Shown here in pieces: positions 1 through 10,066 of a DNA stretch of 64,000 nucleotides. The stretch is taken from contig CAKVEP010000002.1 in assembly GCA_934729465.1 (NCBI GenBank), forward strand, positions 62,001 through 126,000, given 5' to 3'. Position numbers and translations under genes: made by a program. Numbering within the stretch: the stretch's first letter is position 1; every line of letters starts with the position of its first letter. Under the pieces are notes generated by a model. The model ran no database searches and was not told the origin of the DNA. It saw only the letters and a list, made by a program, of their open reading frames with translations. This DNA is from an uncultured Eubacteriales bacterium. GTDB taxonomy: Bacteria > Bacillota > Clostridia > Oscillospirales > Acutalibacteraceae.

Positions 1-1745
1 TGGGTTCTAACATGCAGAAACAGGCAGTTCCTTTGCTCAAGACGGAGGCTCCTATTGTTGGAACAGGTATGGAATATCAAGCTGGGGTTGACTCTGGGGT
101 TTGTGTGTTGGCTAAAGAACCAGGTGTTGTTGATTATGTAAGTGCTGACGAAATTCGTGTTAACTATGATTCAGGCAAAAAAGAAGTGTTTAAGCTCACA
201 AAGTTCATGAGGTCTAACCAAAGTACTTGCGTAAATCAGGTTCCTATAGTTTCCAGGGGGCAGAGAGTAGAAGCACAAGAAGTTTTAGCAGATGGTCCGG
301 CAACTAAAAACGGCGAGATAAGCTTGGGTAAAAACGCTCTTATCGGCTTTATGACGTGGGAAGGATACAACTACGAAGACGCCGTATTAATAAGCGAAAA
401 AATTGTTAGAGAAGATGTTTATACTTCTATACACATTGAAGAATATGAGATAGATTCCAGAGATACAAAACTTGGTCCGGAAGAAATCACAAGAGATATT
501 CCAAACGTTAATGAAGACCTTCTAAAAGACTTGGACGAACACGGAATAATAAGAGTTGGTGCGGAGGTTCACGCTGGAGACATATTGGTTGGTAAAGTTA
601 CTCCTAAGGGCGAAACTGAGCTAACGGCTGAAGAAAGGCTTTTAAGAGCTATTTTCGGAGAAAAAGCAAGAGAAGTTAGAGATACTTCGTTAAGAGTTCC
701 TCACGGAGAATATGGAATAGTCGTTGACGTTAAGGTGTTTACTCGTGAAAACAGTAAGGATGAGCTTGCTGCGGGTGTAAACAAGGTTGTTCGTTGCTAT
801 ATAGCTCAAAAAAGAAAGATTACTGTTGGAGATAAAATGGCAGGACGCCATGGTAATAAGGGTGTTGTATCTAAAATATTACCGGTTGAAGACATGCCGT
901 TCTTGCCGGATGGAACACCTTTGGACATAGTATTGAACCCATTGGGCGTACCATCTCGTATGAACATAGGTCAGGTGTTGGAAGTACACTTGGGATATGT
1001 TGCAAAGGCTTTGGGATGGAAAGTAATGACTCCTGTTTTTGACGGAGCTCACGAAGATGATATATTTGAATGTTTCAAAAAAGCCGGATATAGAGAAGAC
1101 GGTAAAACCTGGCTTAAAGACGGACGCACAGGGGAATATTTCGATAATCCTGTAACGGTTGGATATATGTATTACTTGAAACTTCACCACCTTGTTGATG
1201 ATAAGATTCACGCAAGGTCAACGGGACCATACTCACTTGTAACGCAGCAACCTTTAGGAGGAAAAGCTCAAATGGGAGGTCAGCGTTTCGGAGAGATGGA
1301 AGTTTGGGCTCTTGAAGCTTATGGTGCAGCTTATACTTTGCAGGAGATATTAACTGTTAAATCTGACGACGTTGTTGGAAGAGTAAAAACTTATGAATCT
1401 ATAGTCAAGGGACAAAATGTACCTAAGCCGGGAATCCCTGAATCATTTAAGGTTTTGATAAAAGAATTACAATCTATGTGTTTAGATGTTGCGGTTCTTG
1501 ACAAAGACAACAATGAAATAGATTTAAAGCGTGATTTTGAAGATGAAGATGAAATCGAATTGAATGTAAATATTGATATGAACGATGAACCAAATAACAC
1601 TTTGGATGATATGGATGAAAGTGCTGAGGGCGATGTAGATGATTTTGATGATGAAGACTTCGACGATGAAGATGATAGTGACGAAGAATCATTTATAGAA
1701 GAAGAGTCCGATGAAGATATTCATTTTGATTCAATAGAAGAATAA
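1..1745 (+). CDS. rpoB: RNA polymerase beta subunit, C-terminal part (partial)
   Basis: The frame is open from the window edge (first full codon at base 3) to the stop, giving about 580 residues of the beta subunit; the start lies outside the window. Seen: the conserved blocks GDKMAGRHGNKG, the PLGVPSRMNIGQ region and the GGQRFGEMEVWALEAYGAA block near the end, which mark the hybrid-binding, clamp-contacting part of beta. After the usual C-terminus (LDVAVLDKDNNEIDL) the protein continues with roughly 60-70 residues made almost only of Asp, Glu and small residues. Such acidic tails vary in length among Firmicutes. rpoC follows after 18 bases with its own ribosome site, so the two genes are co-transcribed. 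Confidence 0.98.
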   Translation, partial: GSNMQKQAVPLLKTEAPIVGTGMEYQAGVDSGVCVLAKEPGVVDYVSADEIRVNYDSGKKEVFKLTKFMRSNQSTCVNQVPIVSRGQRVEAQEVLADGPATKNGEISLGKNALIGFMTWEGYNYEDAVLISEKIVREDVYTSIHIEEYEIDSRDTKLGPEEITRDIPNVNEDLLKDLDEHGIIRVGAEVHAGDILVGKVTPKGETELTAEERLLRAIFGEKAREVRDTSLRVPHGEYGIVVDVKVFTRENSKDELAAGVNKVVRCYIAQKRKITVGDKMAGRHGNKGVVSKILPVEDMPFLPDGTPLDIVLNPLGVPSRMNIGQVLEVHLGYVAKALGWKVMTPVFDGAHEDDIFECFKKAGYREDGKTWLKDGRTGEYFDNPVTVGYMYYLKLHHLVDDKIHARSTGPYSLVTQQPLGGKAQMGGQRFGEMEVWALEAYGAAYTLQEILTVKSDDVVGRVKTYESIVKGQNVPKPGIPESFKVLIKELQSMCLDVAVLDKDNNEIDLKRDFEDEDEIELNVNIDMNDEPNNTLDDMDESAEGDVDDFDDEDFDDEDDSDEESFIEEESDEDIHFDSIEE

Positions 1746-1763
1746 AGTTTAAGGGGTTAAAAT

Positions 1764-4700
1764 ATGGATTTTAATATTTTTGAGTCAATAAAGATAGGAC
1801 TGGCCTCTCCGGAAAAGATAAGAAGTTGGTCATACGGCGAAGTGAAGAAACCTGAGACAATAAATTATCGCACACTAAAACCGGAAAGCGATGGACTTTT
1901 TTGTGAACGTATATTTGGACCGCAAAAAGACTGGGAATGCCATTGCGGAAAGTATAAAAGAGTGAGATACAAAGGAAAAGTGTGTGACCGCTGTGGTGTT
2001 GAGGTAACTAGGTCAAAAGTGCGTCGTGAGCGTATGGGGCATATAGAACTTGCTGCCCCTGTGTCTCATATATGGTACTTTAAGGGGATCCCTTCTAGGA
2101 TGGGATTAATCCTTGATATGTCTCCAAGAATGCTTGAAAAAGTTTTGTATTTTGCGCTGTATGTAGTTACCGACCCAGGGAATGTTAGAGAACTTACGAA
2201 ACAACAGTTCTTGAACGAAAAAGAATATAGAGACATGTGTGAAAAATATGAGGATGATTTTGAAGCAGGTATGGGAGCTGAGGCTATCCAAAAGCTTCTT
2301 AAGGACATAAATTTAGATGAACTTTCCGAACAACTGAAATCTGAACTTATGAATGCGTCAGGTCAAAAGAAAGTTAGGCTTTTGAAAAGACTCGAGGCAG
2401 TTGAGGCATTTAGAACATCAGGTAATCGTCCGGAGTGGATGATATTAAATGTTTTACCTGTTATTCCTCCAGACATCAGACCAATGGTTCAGTTAGACGG
2501 CGGAAGATTTGCAACATCTGATTTAAATGACCTTTATAGACGTGTTATTAACAGAAACAACCGTTTAAAGAGGCTCATGGACTTAGGCGCACCTGATATT
2601 ATAGTCAGGAACGAAAAAAGAATGCTTCAGGAATCCGTGGATGCGCTTATAGATAACGGAAGACGTGGGCGTCCGGTTACGGGTCCAAACAATCGTTCTT
2701 TAAAGTCTCTTTCTGACATGCTTAAGGGAAAGCAAGGACGTTTCCGTCAAAACCTGCTCGGAAAGCGTGTTGACTATTCAGGAAGGTCGGTTATCGTTGT
2801 TGGTCCTGAACTTAAAATGTATCAGTGCGGTTTGCCTAAGGAAATGGCGCTAGAGTTATTCAAACCTTTTGTTATGAAAAGGCTTGTTGAAGTTGGGGCT
2901 GTGAGCAATATAAAAGCAGCCAGAAAGGCTGTAGAGAGAGCTAAGCCTGAGGTCTGGGATGCTTTGGAAATTGTTATAAAAGGTCACCCGGTTTTATTGA
3001 ACCGTGCTCCAACTCTTCACAGACTTGGTATACAGGCATTTGAGCCGGTGTTAGTTGAAGGTAGAGCGCTAAAACTTCATCCATTGGTTTGTTCGGCTTA
3101 TAACGCAGACTTCGATGGAGACCAAATGGCAGTTCACGTGCCACTGTCTGCGGAGGCACAGGCTGAGGCTAGATTTTTAATGCTAGCAGCCGGAAACTTA
3201 TTGAAACCTTCTGATGGAAAGCCTGTTGCGGTTCCAACGCAGGATATGGTTTTGGGTTCTTATTACCTTACTATGGAAAAAGACAATGAAAAGGGCGAGG
3301 GAAAGGTATTTAAAGACTTTAATGAAGCACTTTCTGCATATGACGCCAAGGACATTAGTTTACATGCTAAAATCAAGGTTAGAAGAGAACTTGAAATAAA
3401 CGGTAAAAAAATGTCTAAAATTATAGATACAACCATCGGAAGAATTATCTTTAACCAACCAATACCTCAAGATTTAGGGTTCGTTAATCGCGAAACTGAC
3501 GAGGATATGTTTAAGTTGGAAATAGACTTCCTTGTGGGTAAAAAACAACTTGGAATGATAGTTGATAGATGTATAAAGAAGCACGGAACCAAAAAGACAT
3601 CAGAAGTGCTTGATAATATAAAAGCTCAAGGATTTAAGTATTCAACAAGGGGAGCTATTACTGTTGCTGTTAAAGATGCAGTAATTCCGCCCGCTAAAAA
3701 GGACATATTAGCCGATGCAGAGAAGAAAATAGACGTTATTGTAAAGCAATTCCGCAGAGGTTTGATATCAGAGCAAGAAAGAAAAGCTCATGTTTTGAAA
3801 ATATGGGAAAAGGCTACGAGTGATGTTGCTACGGCGCTACAGAAAAACTTGGATAAATATAATCCTGTGTTCATGATGGCGGACTCAGGAGCGCGTGGTT
3901 CTATGAGTCAGATAAGACAGCTTTCAGGTATGCGTGGACTTATAGCTAACACATCAGGTGCAACAATAGAAATTCCTATTAGGGCAAACTACAGAGAGGG
4001 CTTGAATATTTTGGAATACTTTATAGCATCTCGTGGTGCTAGAAAGGGTATGGCAGATACGGCTTTACGTACTGCTGACTCAGGATATTTAACACGTAGA
4101 TTGGTTGACGTTTCTCAAGATGTTATAATAAGAGAAGACGACTGCGGTTCTAAGATAGGAATAACTGTGTTTGACATTAAAGAAGGCAAGGAATCAATTG
4201 AAGGTCTTCACGAAAGACTTGTTGGAAGATATTTGTGTGAGGACTTTGTGGATGAGAAAACGGGAGAAGTGTTGGTGTCTAAAGATAAGATGATGGACGA
4301 CAAGGATGCTGACATTATAGTAAATTCCGGAACTAAGAGCATAGAGATTAGGTCTATACTTAATTGCCAAGCAAAACAAGGCGTGTGTAAAAAATGCTAT
4401 GGTGCTAACTTGGCTAACGGTATGCCTGTTGCGGTTGGCGAAGCTGTTGGAATTATCGCTGCTCAGTCGATAGGTGAACCCGGTACTCAGCTTACTATGA
4501 GAACATTCCACACCGGTGGTATAGCAAGTGCGGAAGATATCACTCAAGGTCTTCCGAGGGTTGAGGAACTATTTGAAGGACGTAAGCCAAAAAGATTGGC
4601 AATTATAAGTGAAATCGCAGGAAAGGTTCGCTTTGAAGAAATAAAGAAAAACCGTCATGCAATAGTTTACAACGAAGAAACAGGAGACGAAAAGTCATAT

Positions 4701-5393
4701 TTAATACCGTTTGGTTCAAGAGTTTGCGTAGAAGATGGTCAAATTATAGAAGCCGGGGATATGATTACAGAAGGCTCTGTAAATCCTCATGACATACTCG
4801 CTATAAAAGGTCCTAGAGCGGTGGAAGCTTACTTAATTCAAGAGGTTCAAAAGGTTTATAGAATGCAGGGCGTTGACATAAACGATAAACACATAGAGGT
4901 AATTGTTAAACAAATGATGAAAAAGGTTCGTGTGGACGACAATGGAGACACAAACTTATTGCCTAACTCTATGGTTGATAAAACTGAACTTATGTGTGAA
5001 AACGAAAAAATAAGAAAGAAAATAGAAAATGGTGAAGAGGGCTTAAGCGAAGCAACGTATACGCCTGTGTTGTTGGGAATAACGAAGGCTTCTTTGGCAA
5101 CAGACTCATTCTTATCTGCGGCTTCATTCCAAGAAACCACAAGAGTCTTAACTGAGGCGGCGATAAAAGGAAAAGTTGACCCGCTAGTAGGTTTGAAAGA
5201 AAATGTAATTATAGGAAAACTTTTACCAGCCGGAACGGGAATTCACAGATACTGTGATGTTGAAATTAAAAAGGCTACAGATGATGAAAATAATGTACCT
5301 AAATTACATGTTAATCAAAATGTAAATAGCTTCGATGAAAATTCGTTAAATATCAACAATAATGATAATTTGGAATTTAATGCAAATAATTAA
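1764..5393 (+). CDS. rpoC: RNA polymerase beta' subunit
   Basis: 1209 residues, full length for a Firmicute beta' without large insertions. Seen: the N-terminal zinc-binding cysteines (C59, C61, C74, C77), the catalytic Mg-binding block NADFDGDQM at about residues 447-455, the bridge-helix/trigger-loop region including GARKGMADTALRTADSGYLTRRL, and a second cysteine cluster CQAKQGVCKKC near residue 868. The last 35 or so residues are a low-complexity Asn-rich extension absent from most family members. The start ATG follows AAGGGG at a normal distance. It lies directly behind rpoB and forms one operon with it. Confidence 0.98.
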   Translation: MDFNIFESIKIGLASPEKIRSWSYGEVKKPETINYRTLKPESDGLFCERIFGPQKDWECHCGKYKRVRYKGKVCDRCGVEVTRSKVRRERMGHIELAAPVSHIWYFKGIPSRMGLILDMSPRMLEKVLYFALYVVTDPGNVRELTKQQFLNEKEYRDMCEKYEDDFEAGMGAEAIQKLLKDINLDELSEQLKSELMNASGQKKVRLLKRLEAVEAFRTSGNRPEWMILNVLPVIPPDIRPMVQLDGGRFATSDLNDLYRRVINRNNRLKRLMDLGAPDIIVRNEKRMLQESVDALIDNGRRGRPVTGPNNRSLKSLSDMLKGKQGRFRQNLLGKRVDYSGRSVIVVGPELKMYQCGLPKEMALELFKPFVMKRLVEVGAVSNIKAARKAVERAKPEVWDALEIVIKGHPVLLNRAPTLHRLGIQAFEPVLVEGRALKLHPLVCSAYNADFDGDQMAVHVPLSAEAQAEARFLMLAAGNLLKPSDGKPVAVPTQDMVLGSYYLTMEKDNEKGEGKVFKDFNEALSAYDAKDISLHAKIKVRRELEINGKKMSKIIDTTIGRIIFNQPIPQDLGFVNRETDEDMFKLEIDFLVGKKQLGMIVDRCIKKHGTKKTSEVLDNIKAQGFKYSTRGAITVAVKDAVIPPAKKDILADAEKKIDVIVKQFRRGLISEQERKAHVLKIWEKATSDVATALQKNLDKYNPVFMMADSGARGSMSQIRQLSGMRGLIANTSGATIEIPIRANYREGLNILEYFIASRGARKGMADTALRTADSGYLTRRLVDVSQDVIIREDDCGSKIGITVFDIKEGKESIEGLHERLVGRYLCEDFVDEKTGEVLVSKDKMMDDKDADIIVNSGTKSIEIRSILNCQAKQGVCKKCYGANLANGMPVAVGEAVGIIAAQSIGEPGTQLTMRTFHTGGIASAEDITQGLPRVEELFEGRKPKRLAIISEIAGKVRFEEIKKNRHAIVYNEETGDEKSYLIPFGSRVCVEDGQIIEAGDMITEGSVNPHDILAIKGPRAVEAYLIQEVQKVYRMQGVDINDKHIEVIVKQMMKKVRVDDNGDTNLLPNSMVDKTELMCENEKIRKKIENGEEGLSEATYTPVLLGITKASLATDSFLSAASFQETTRVLTEAAIKGKVDPLVGLKENVIIGKLLPAGTGIHRYCDVEIKKATDDENNVPKLHVNQNVNSFDENSLNINNNDNLEFNANN

Positions 5394-5415
5394 TTTTTAT
5401 ATTAAATTTTAGCTC

Positions 5416-5445
5416 TTGACAAATGCGGCAATGGTGTGTTAAAAT
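5416..5445 (+). promoter_or_regulatory. sigma-A type promoter for rpsL-rpsG-fusA
   Basis: TTGACA at 5416 and TAAAAT at 5440 with an 18-base spacer, inside the 144-base gap between rpoC and rpsL. A short GCGGCAAT / ATTGTTGCCGC inverted repeat overlaps and follows the -10. It could be an attenuator or operator. Confidence 0.75.
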
Positions 5446-5537
5446 ACATAATTGTTGCCGCATATTATTATGTGAATTTTTGTTATTAGATTAATGAAGA
5501 TTTTTAGCAACAAGATTATTATTTTAGGAGGTGTAAT

Positions 5538-5966
5538 ATGCCAACATTTAATCAATTAGTCCGTAAAGGGAGAGAAGTAGCTGAAAAGAAAGCTAAAGCA
5601 CCTGCACTTTTAAAAGGGTGGAACTCTAAAAAGAGAGTTTCTATAGAACAAAATTCTCCTCAAAAAAGAGGGGTGTGTACTGCAGTTAAAACAGCTACAC
5701 CTAAGAAACCAAACTCAGCTTTAAGAAAGATTGCAAGGGTACGTCTTTCTAATGGAATTGAAGTAAGTTCTTACATTCCTGGTATAGGGCATAATTTGCA
5801 AGAGCACAGTGTAGTGTTAATTCGTGGTGGTCGTGTTAAGGACTTACCTGGTGTACGTTACCACATTATAAGAGGAACACTTGATGCTCAGGGAGTAGCA
5901 AAACGTATGCAAGCTCGTTCAAAATACGGAGCTAAACGTCCTAAGGCGGGAGCAGCTAAGAAGTAG
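5538..5966 (+). CDS. rpsL: 30S ribosomal protein S12
   Basis: 142 residues. Seen: the near-invariant core PQKRGVCTAVKTATPKKPNSALRK in pieces, the GHNLQEHSVVLIRGGRVKDLPGVRYH loop, and the basic tail ARSKYGAKRPK. S12 sits at the decoding centre of the small subunit. Lys at the positions linked to streptomycin resistance (TPKKPNS and RVKDLPG) is the sensitive-type residue. The first third carries the longer loop between residues 15 and 40 usual in Gram-positive S12. AGGAGG precedes the ATG. It is the first gene after a good promoter and heads the str-type operon. Confidence 0.98.
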   Translation: MPTFNQLVRKGREVAEKKAKAPALLKGWNSKKRVSIEQNSPQKRGVCTAVKTATPKKPNSALRKIARVRLSNGIEVSSYIPGIGHNLQEHSVVLIRGGRVKDLPGVRYHIIRGTLDAQGVAKRMQARSKYGAKRPKAGAAKK

Positions 5967-5971
5967 GGCTT

Positions 5972-6070
5972 TGACAAAAACTATGTAGGTTACATTAGAA
6001 AGATGTAAAACAATGCAGATGAGGTTTAACCGAAATTTATCTCTGTGTTGGCTAACGAGAGTTTTTGTCA
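5972..6070 (+). promoter_or_regulatory. rpsL-rpsG intercistronic structured leader (long-range inverted repeat)
   Basis: The 149-base gap between rpsL and rpsG contains an exact 11-base inverted repeat, TGACAAAAACT at 5972-5982 and AGTTTTTGTCA at 6060-6070, enclosing smaller palindromes such as GGTTTAACC. In E. coli ribosomal protein S7 binds the equivalent rpsL-rpsG spacer to repress translation. A similar role here is an inference from position and structure only. Confidence 0.5.
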
Positions 6071-6115
6071 CTTTCGAGTACCTAAGATATCATTTATATG
6101 AAGGAGGGAAGGCTA

Positions 6116-6586
6116 GTGCCAAGAAGAGGTTCAATAGCAAAACGTGACGTTTTGCCAGATCCAATGTATAATTCAAAACTTGTAACGCGTCTTATAAATA
6201 ATGTTATGTATGATGGAAAAAAGGGAGTTTCCCAAAAAATAGTATATGGTGCATTTGACATCATAAGCGAAAAAACAGGAAAGGCACCTTTAGAAGTGTT
6301 TGAACAAGCTATGGAAAACATAATGCCTGTGTTAGAAGTAAAAGCTCGTCGTGTTGGAGGAGCAACATACCAGGTACCAATGGAAGTTCGTGCTGAAAGA
6401 AGACAAACATTAGGATTGCGTTGGATAACAAAATATTCAAGACTAAGGTCAGAAAAAACCATGAAGGAAAGATTGGCAGCTGAAATACTTGATGCTGTAA
6501 ACAGCATGGGTGGAGCTGTTAAAAAACGTGAGGATACTCACAAGATGGCAGAAGCAAACAAAGCATTTGCACATTATAGGTGGTAA
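6116..6586 (+). CDS. rpsG: 30S ribosomal protein S7
   Basis: 156 residues with the GTG start at 6116, the usual S7 length; an upstream in-frame ATG at 6098 overlaps the ribosome site AAGGAGGG and is rejected as the start. Seen: the N-terminal PRRGSIAKRDVLPDP, the KVARRVGGATYQVPMEV-like central block (here VKARRVGGATYQVPMEV) and the C-terminal ANKAFAHYRW. S7 is the primary assembly protein of the 30S head domain and a translational repressor in some bacteria. fusA follows after 94 bases. Confidence 0.97.
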   Translation: MPRRGSIAKRDVLPDPMYNSKLVTRLINNVMYDGKKGVSQKIVYGAFDIISEKTGKAPLEVFEQAMENIMPVLEVKARRVGGATYQVPMEVRAERRQTLGLRWITKYSRLRSEKTMKERLAAEILDAVNSMGGAVKKREDTHKMAEANKAFAHYRW

Positions 6587-6680
6587 TTTTGCTTGGTTTA
6601 ATAAAGTCTTGAAAAACCAAAATTATTTAGAATAATTTTCTGGTTAAAGTTAAAAATAGTTAGGGATAAAGGAGGATATT

Positions 6681-8762
6681 ATGCCAAGACAAGTATCACT
6701 AGAAATGACTCGTAATATAGGAATAATGGCTCATATAGATGCTGGTAAGACGACAACTACTGAACGTATATTGTTTTACACGGGAATAAGCCATAAATTA
6801 GGAGAAACTCATGATGGTGCTGCAACAATGGACTGGATGGTTCAAGAGCAAGAAAGAGGTATAACAATTACTTCTGCGGCAACAACATGTTTTTGGAAGA
6901 ACAACAGAATAAACATAATTGACACACCTGGTCACGTTGACTTTACAGTTGAAGTGGAACGTTCATTGAGAGTATTAGACGGTTCTGTTACTGTGCTTTG
7001 TGCAAAGGGCGGCGTTGAACCTCAATCTGAGACGGTTTGGCGTCAGGCTGACAAGTACGGTGTTCCAAGAATGGTTTATGTAAATAAAATGGACATAATG
7101 GGTGCAGACTTCTACAATGTAGTTAAAATGATGAAGGAAAGACTAAAATGTAATGCTGTTCCGATTCAGCTTCCTATCGGTGCTGAAGATACTTTTAAGG
7201 GAATTATAGATTTAGTTGAAATGAAATCATATGTTTACTACGATGATCTTGGAAAAGACATAAGGGTAGAAGAAATTCCTGAAGACATGAAGGAATTAGC
7301 TGATAAGTATAGAACAGAATTGATGGAGCATGTGGCTGAACAAGACGATGTTTTGTTTGAAAAGTATTTAAACGGCGAAGAATTAACAGCTGACGAAATA
7401 AAGAAATGCATCAGAAAAGCTACAATCGCTAACCAAATGGTTCCTGTTACATGCGGAACTTCTTATCGTAATAAGGGTGTTCAGAAGCTTTTAGACGCTA
7501 TAGTTGACTATATGCCTGCTCCTACTGATGTACCTCCAATAAAGGGTATTAATCCTGACACGGAAGAAGAAGTTGAGAGAATATCTTCAGATAGCGAACC
7601 TTTCTCAGCTCTTGCGTTCAAGATTGCAACAGACCCGTTTGTTGGTAAATTGTGCTTCTTTAGAGTTTATTCAGGTTCCATAAATGCTGGTTCTACTGTA
7701 TACAATTCTACTAAGGACAACAATGAGAGATTAGGAAGAATTCTTCAAATGCATGCAAACCACAGGCAAGATATTGAAACTGTTTATGCAGGAGACATCG
7801 CAGCTGCTGTTGGTTTGAAAAATACTACAACAGGTGACACTCTTTGTGACGAGAAAAATCCTGTAATATTGGAATCAATGGAATTCCCAGACCCTGTTAT
7901 AAGAGTAGCAATTGAGCCTAAAACTAAAGCAGGTCAAGAAAAAATGGGTATAGCATTAGCAAAGCTAGCTGAAGAAGACCCGACTTTTAAGGCTTATACA
8001 GACGAAGAAACAGGTCAAACAATCATAGCAGGTATGGGAGAGTTGCATCTGGAAATAATCACCGACAGGCTTTTAAGAGAATTTAAAGTTGAGGCTACTG
8101 TTGGTAAGCCACAGGTATCTTACAAAGAAACAATTCGCAAAGAAGCTAGTGTTGATGAAAAATATGCTAGACAATCCGGTGGTCGTGGTCAATACGGTCA
8201 TGTTAAAATTAAGATTGAGCCTAACAAAACTAAGGGTTATGAATTTGTTAACTCTATAGTTGGAGGAGCAATTCCTAAAGAATATATTCCGGCTGTTGAC
8301 CAAGGTATACAAGGCGCAATGCTATCTGGAATACTTGCGGGATATAACGTTGTTGACGTAAAAGTTACATTGTATGATGGTTCATATCATGAAGTTGACT
8401 CTTCAGAAATGGCGTTTAAAATTGCAGGTTCTATGGCATTCAAATCAGCTATGAGAAAAGCTGACCCGGTACTTTTAGAGCCAATCATGAAAGTTACTGT
8501 TACTGTTCCTGAAGAATATATGGGCGACGTAATTGGTGACATAAATTCCAGACGCGGAATGATTCAAGGAATGGAAGCTGTGTTTGGTGCACAAAGAATT
8601 AATTCAATGGTTCCGCTATCTGAAATGTTCGGCTACGCAACTGATTTGCGTTCAAGAACACAAGGTAGAGGTCAATACACGATGGAGCCAAGCCACTATG
8701 CAGAAGTTCCAAAGTCAGTTTCCGAGGCAATTATATCTGCAAGAAATAAAAAATCTGATTAA
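6681..8762 (+). CDS. fusA: elongation factor G
   Basis: 693 residues, normal for EF-G. Seen: the P-loop AHIDAGKTTTTERIL near residue 17, switch I/II with RGITITSAAT and DTPGHVDF, the guanine-specificity motif NKMD, and the C-terminal domains with GMGELHLEIITDRL and GGRGQYGHVKI. It drives GTP-dependent translocation on the ribosome. It lies between rpsG and tuf in the classic str order. AAAGGAGG precedes the ATG. Confidence 0.98.
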   Translation: MPRQVSLEMTRNIGIMAHIDAGKTTTTERILFYTGISHKLGETHDGAATMDWMVQEQERGITITSAATTCFWKNNRINIIDTPGHVDFTVEVERSLRVLDGSVTVLCAKGGVEPQSETVWRQADKYGVPRMVYVNKMDIMGADFYNVVKMMKERLKCNAVPIQLPIGAEDTFKGIIDLVEMKSYVYYDDLGKDIRVEEIPEDMKELADKYRTELMEHVAEQDDVLFEKYLNGEELTADEIKKCIRKATIANQMVPVTCGTSYRNKGVQKLLDAIVDYMPAPTDVPPIKGINPDTEEEVERISSDSEPFSALAFKIATDPFVGKLCFFRVYSGSINAGSTVYNSTKDNNERLGRILQMHANHRQDIETVYAGDIAAAVGLKNTTTGDTLCDEKNPVILESMEFPDPVIRVAIEPKTKAGQEKMGIALAKLAEEDPTFKAYTDEETGQTIIAGMGELHLEIITDRLLREFKVEATVGKPQVSYKETIRKEASVDEKYARQSGGRGQYGHVKIKIEPNKTKGYEFVNSIVGGAIPKEYIPAVDQGIQGAMLSGILAGYNVVDVKVTLYDGSYHEVDSSEMAFKIAGSMAFKSAMRKADPVLLEPIMKVTVTVPEEYMGDVIGDINSRRGMIQGMEAVFGAQRINSMVPLSEMFGYATDLRSRTQGRGQYTMEPSHYAEVPKSVSEAIISARNKKSD

Positions 8763-8768
8763 TTACTC

Positions 8769-8796
8769 TTGATTTTTAAATGTTATGTGATATAAT
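8769..8796 (+). promoter_or_regulatory. promoter for tuf
   Basis: TTGATT at 8769 and a perfect TATAAT at 8791 with a 16-base spacer, directly behind the fusA stop. It gives tuf its own promoter in addition to read-through from the str operon. Confidence 0.7.
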
Positions 8797-8854
8797 AAAT
8801 AAACGTAAATACCTTTGCACCTTGTGTGCAGAATAATAAAGGGAGGATAATTAA

Positions 8855-10057
8855 ATGTCAAAGGCTAAATTTGAAAGAAACAAGCCCCATGTAAACATTG
8901 GTACTATCGGTCACGTTGACCATGGAAAAACTACTCTTACAGCAGCAATTACAAAGGTTCTTAACCTTAAAGGTGCTGCAAGCTTTGTTGACTATGCTAA
9001 CATAGACAAGGCTCCAGAAGAAAGAGAACGTGGAATTACAATTAACACAGCTCACGTTGAATATGAAACAGATTCAAGGCACTACGCTCACGTTGACTGC
9101 CCTGGTCATGCTGACTATGTAAAGAACATGATTACTGGTGCAGCACAAATGGACGGTGCAATCTTAGTTGTATCAGCAGCAGACGGTCCGATGCCACAAA
9201 CAAGAGAACATATACTACTTGCTCGTCAAGTTGGTGTTCCTTACATCGTAGTGTTTATGAACAAAGTTGACCAAGTTGATGATGAAGAATTACTAGACTT
9301 AGTAGAGATGGAAATTCGTGAACTTCTTAATGAGTACGAATTCCCAGGAGATGAAACACCTATTATTCGTGGTTCTGCTCTTAAAGTTTTGGAATCATCT
9401 TCAAAGGATCCAGCAGCTCCAGAATACAAATGTATTCAAGACTTAATGGCAGCTGTAGACAAGTTTATTCCTACACCTGAGCGTAAGGCTGACCAACCGT
9501 TCTTAATGCCTGTAGAAGACGTATTTACAATCACAGGTCGTGGAACAGTTGCAACTGGTAGAGTTGAACGTGGTCAATTAAAGACAGGTGAAGAAGTAGA
9601 AATCGTAGGATTAAACCAAGAAAGAAAGAAAACTGTAGTAACAGGAATTGAAATGTTTAGAAAAATCCTTGATTACGCAGAGGCAGGAGACAACGTTGGT
9701 GTTCTTTTACGTGGAATTCAAAGAAACGAAATTGAACGTGGTCAAGTTTTAGCTAAACCTGGTACAATTCATCCTCACACAAAATTCAGAGGTCAGGTTT
9801 ATGTTCTAACTAAAGACGAAGGTGGACGTCATACTCCATTCTTTAACAACTATCGTCCTCAGTTCTATTTCAGAACTACAGACGTTACAGGTGTAATTTC
9901 TTTACCAGAAGGAACAGAAATGTGTATGCCTGGTGACAACGTAGTTATGGACGTTGAGCTAATTACTCCTATAGCAATCGAAGAAGGTTTACGCTTCGCT
10001 ATCCGTGAGGGTGGACGTACTGTAGGTTCAGGTGTAGTTACAGCTATAAATGAATAA
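8855..10057 (+). CDS. tuf: elongation factor Tu
   Basis: 400 residues, normal length. Seen: GHVDHGKTTLTAAI (P-loop), RGITINTAHVEY, DCPGHADYVKNMITGAAQMD, the NKVD guanine motif, and the C-terminal TTDVTGVISLPEG barrel. It delivers aminoacyl-tRNA to the ribosome. The start follows GGGAGG. A strong terminator ends the unit just after the stop, so tuf closes the str operon. Confidence 0.98.
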   Translation: MSKAKFERNKPHVNIGTIGHVDHGKTTLTAAITKVLNLKGAASFVDYANIDKAPEERERGITINTAHVEYETDSRHYAHVDCPGHADYVKNMITGAAQMDGAILVVSAADGPMPQTREHILLARQVGVPYIVVFMNKVDQVDDEELLDLVEMEIRELLNEYEFPGDETPIIRGSALKVLESSSKDPAAPEYKCIQDLMAAVDKFIPTPERKADQPFLMPVEDVFTITGRGTVATGRVERGQLKTGEEVEIVGLNQERKKTVVTGIEMFRKILDYAEAGDNVGVLLRGIQRNEIERGQVLAKPGTIHPHTKFRGQVYVLTKDEGGRHTPFFNNYRPQFYFRTTDVTGVISLPEGTEMCMPGDNVVMDVELITPIAIEEGLRFAIREGGRTVGSGVVTAINE

Positions 10058-10066
10058 TTAAAATGA

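Noticed and set aside
5971..5996. TTGACA after rpsL as a promoter for rpsG.
   Set aside because: No matching -10 at a usual distance; the bases are better explained as one arm of the long inverted repeat.
6098..6115. Upstream ATG as the start of S7.
   Set aside because: It overlaps the ribosome site; the GTG at 6116 gives the exact usual N-terminus and length.
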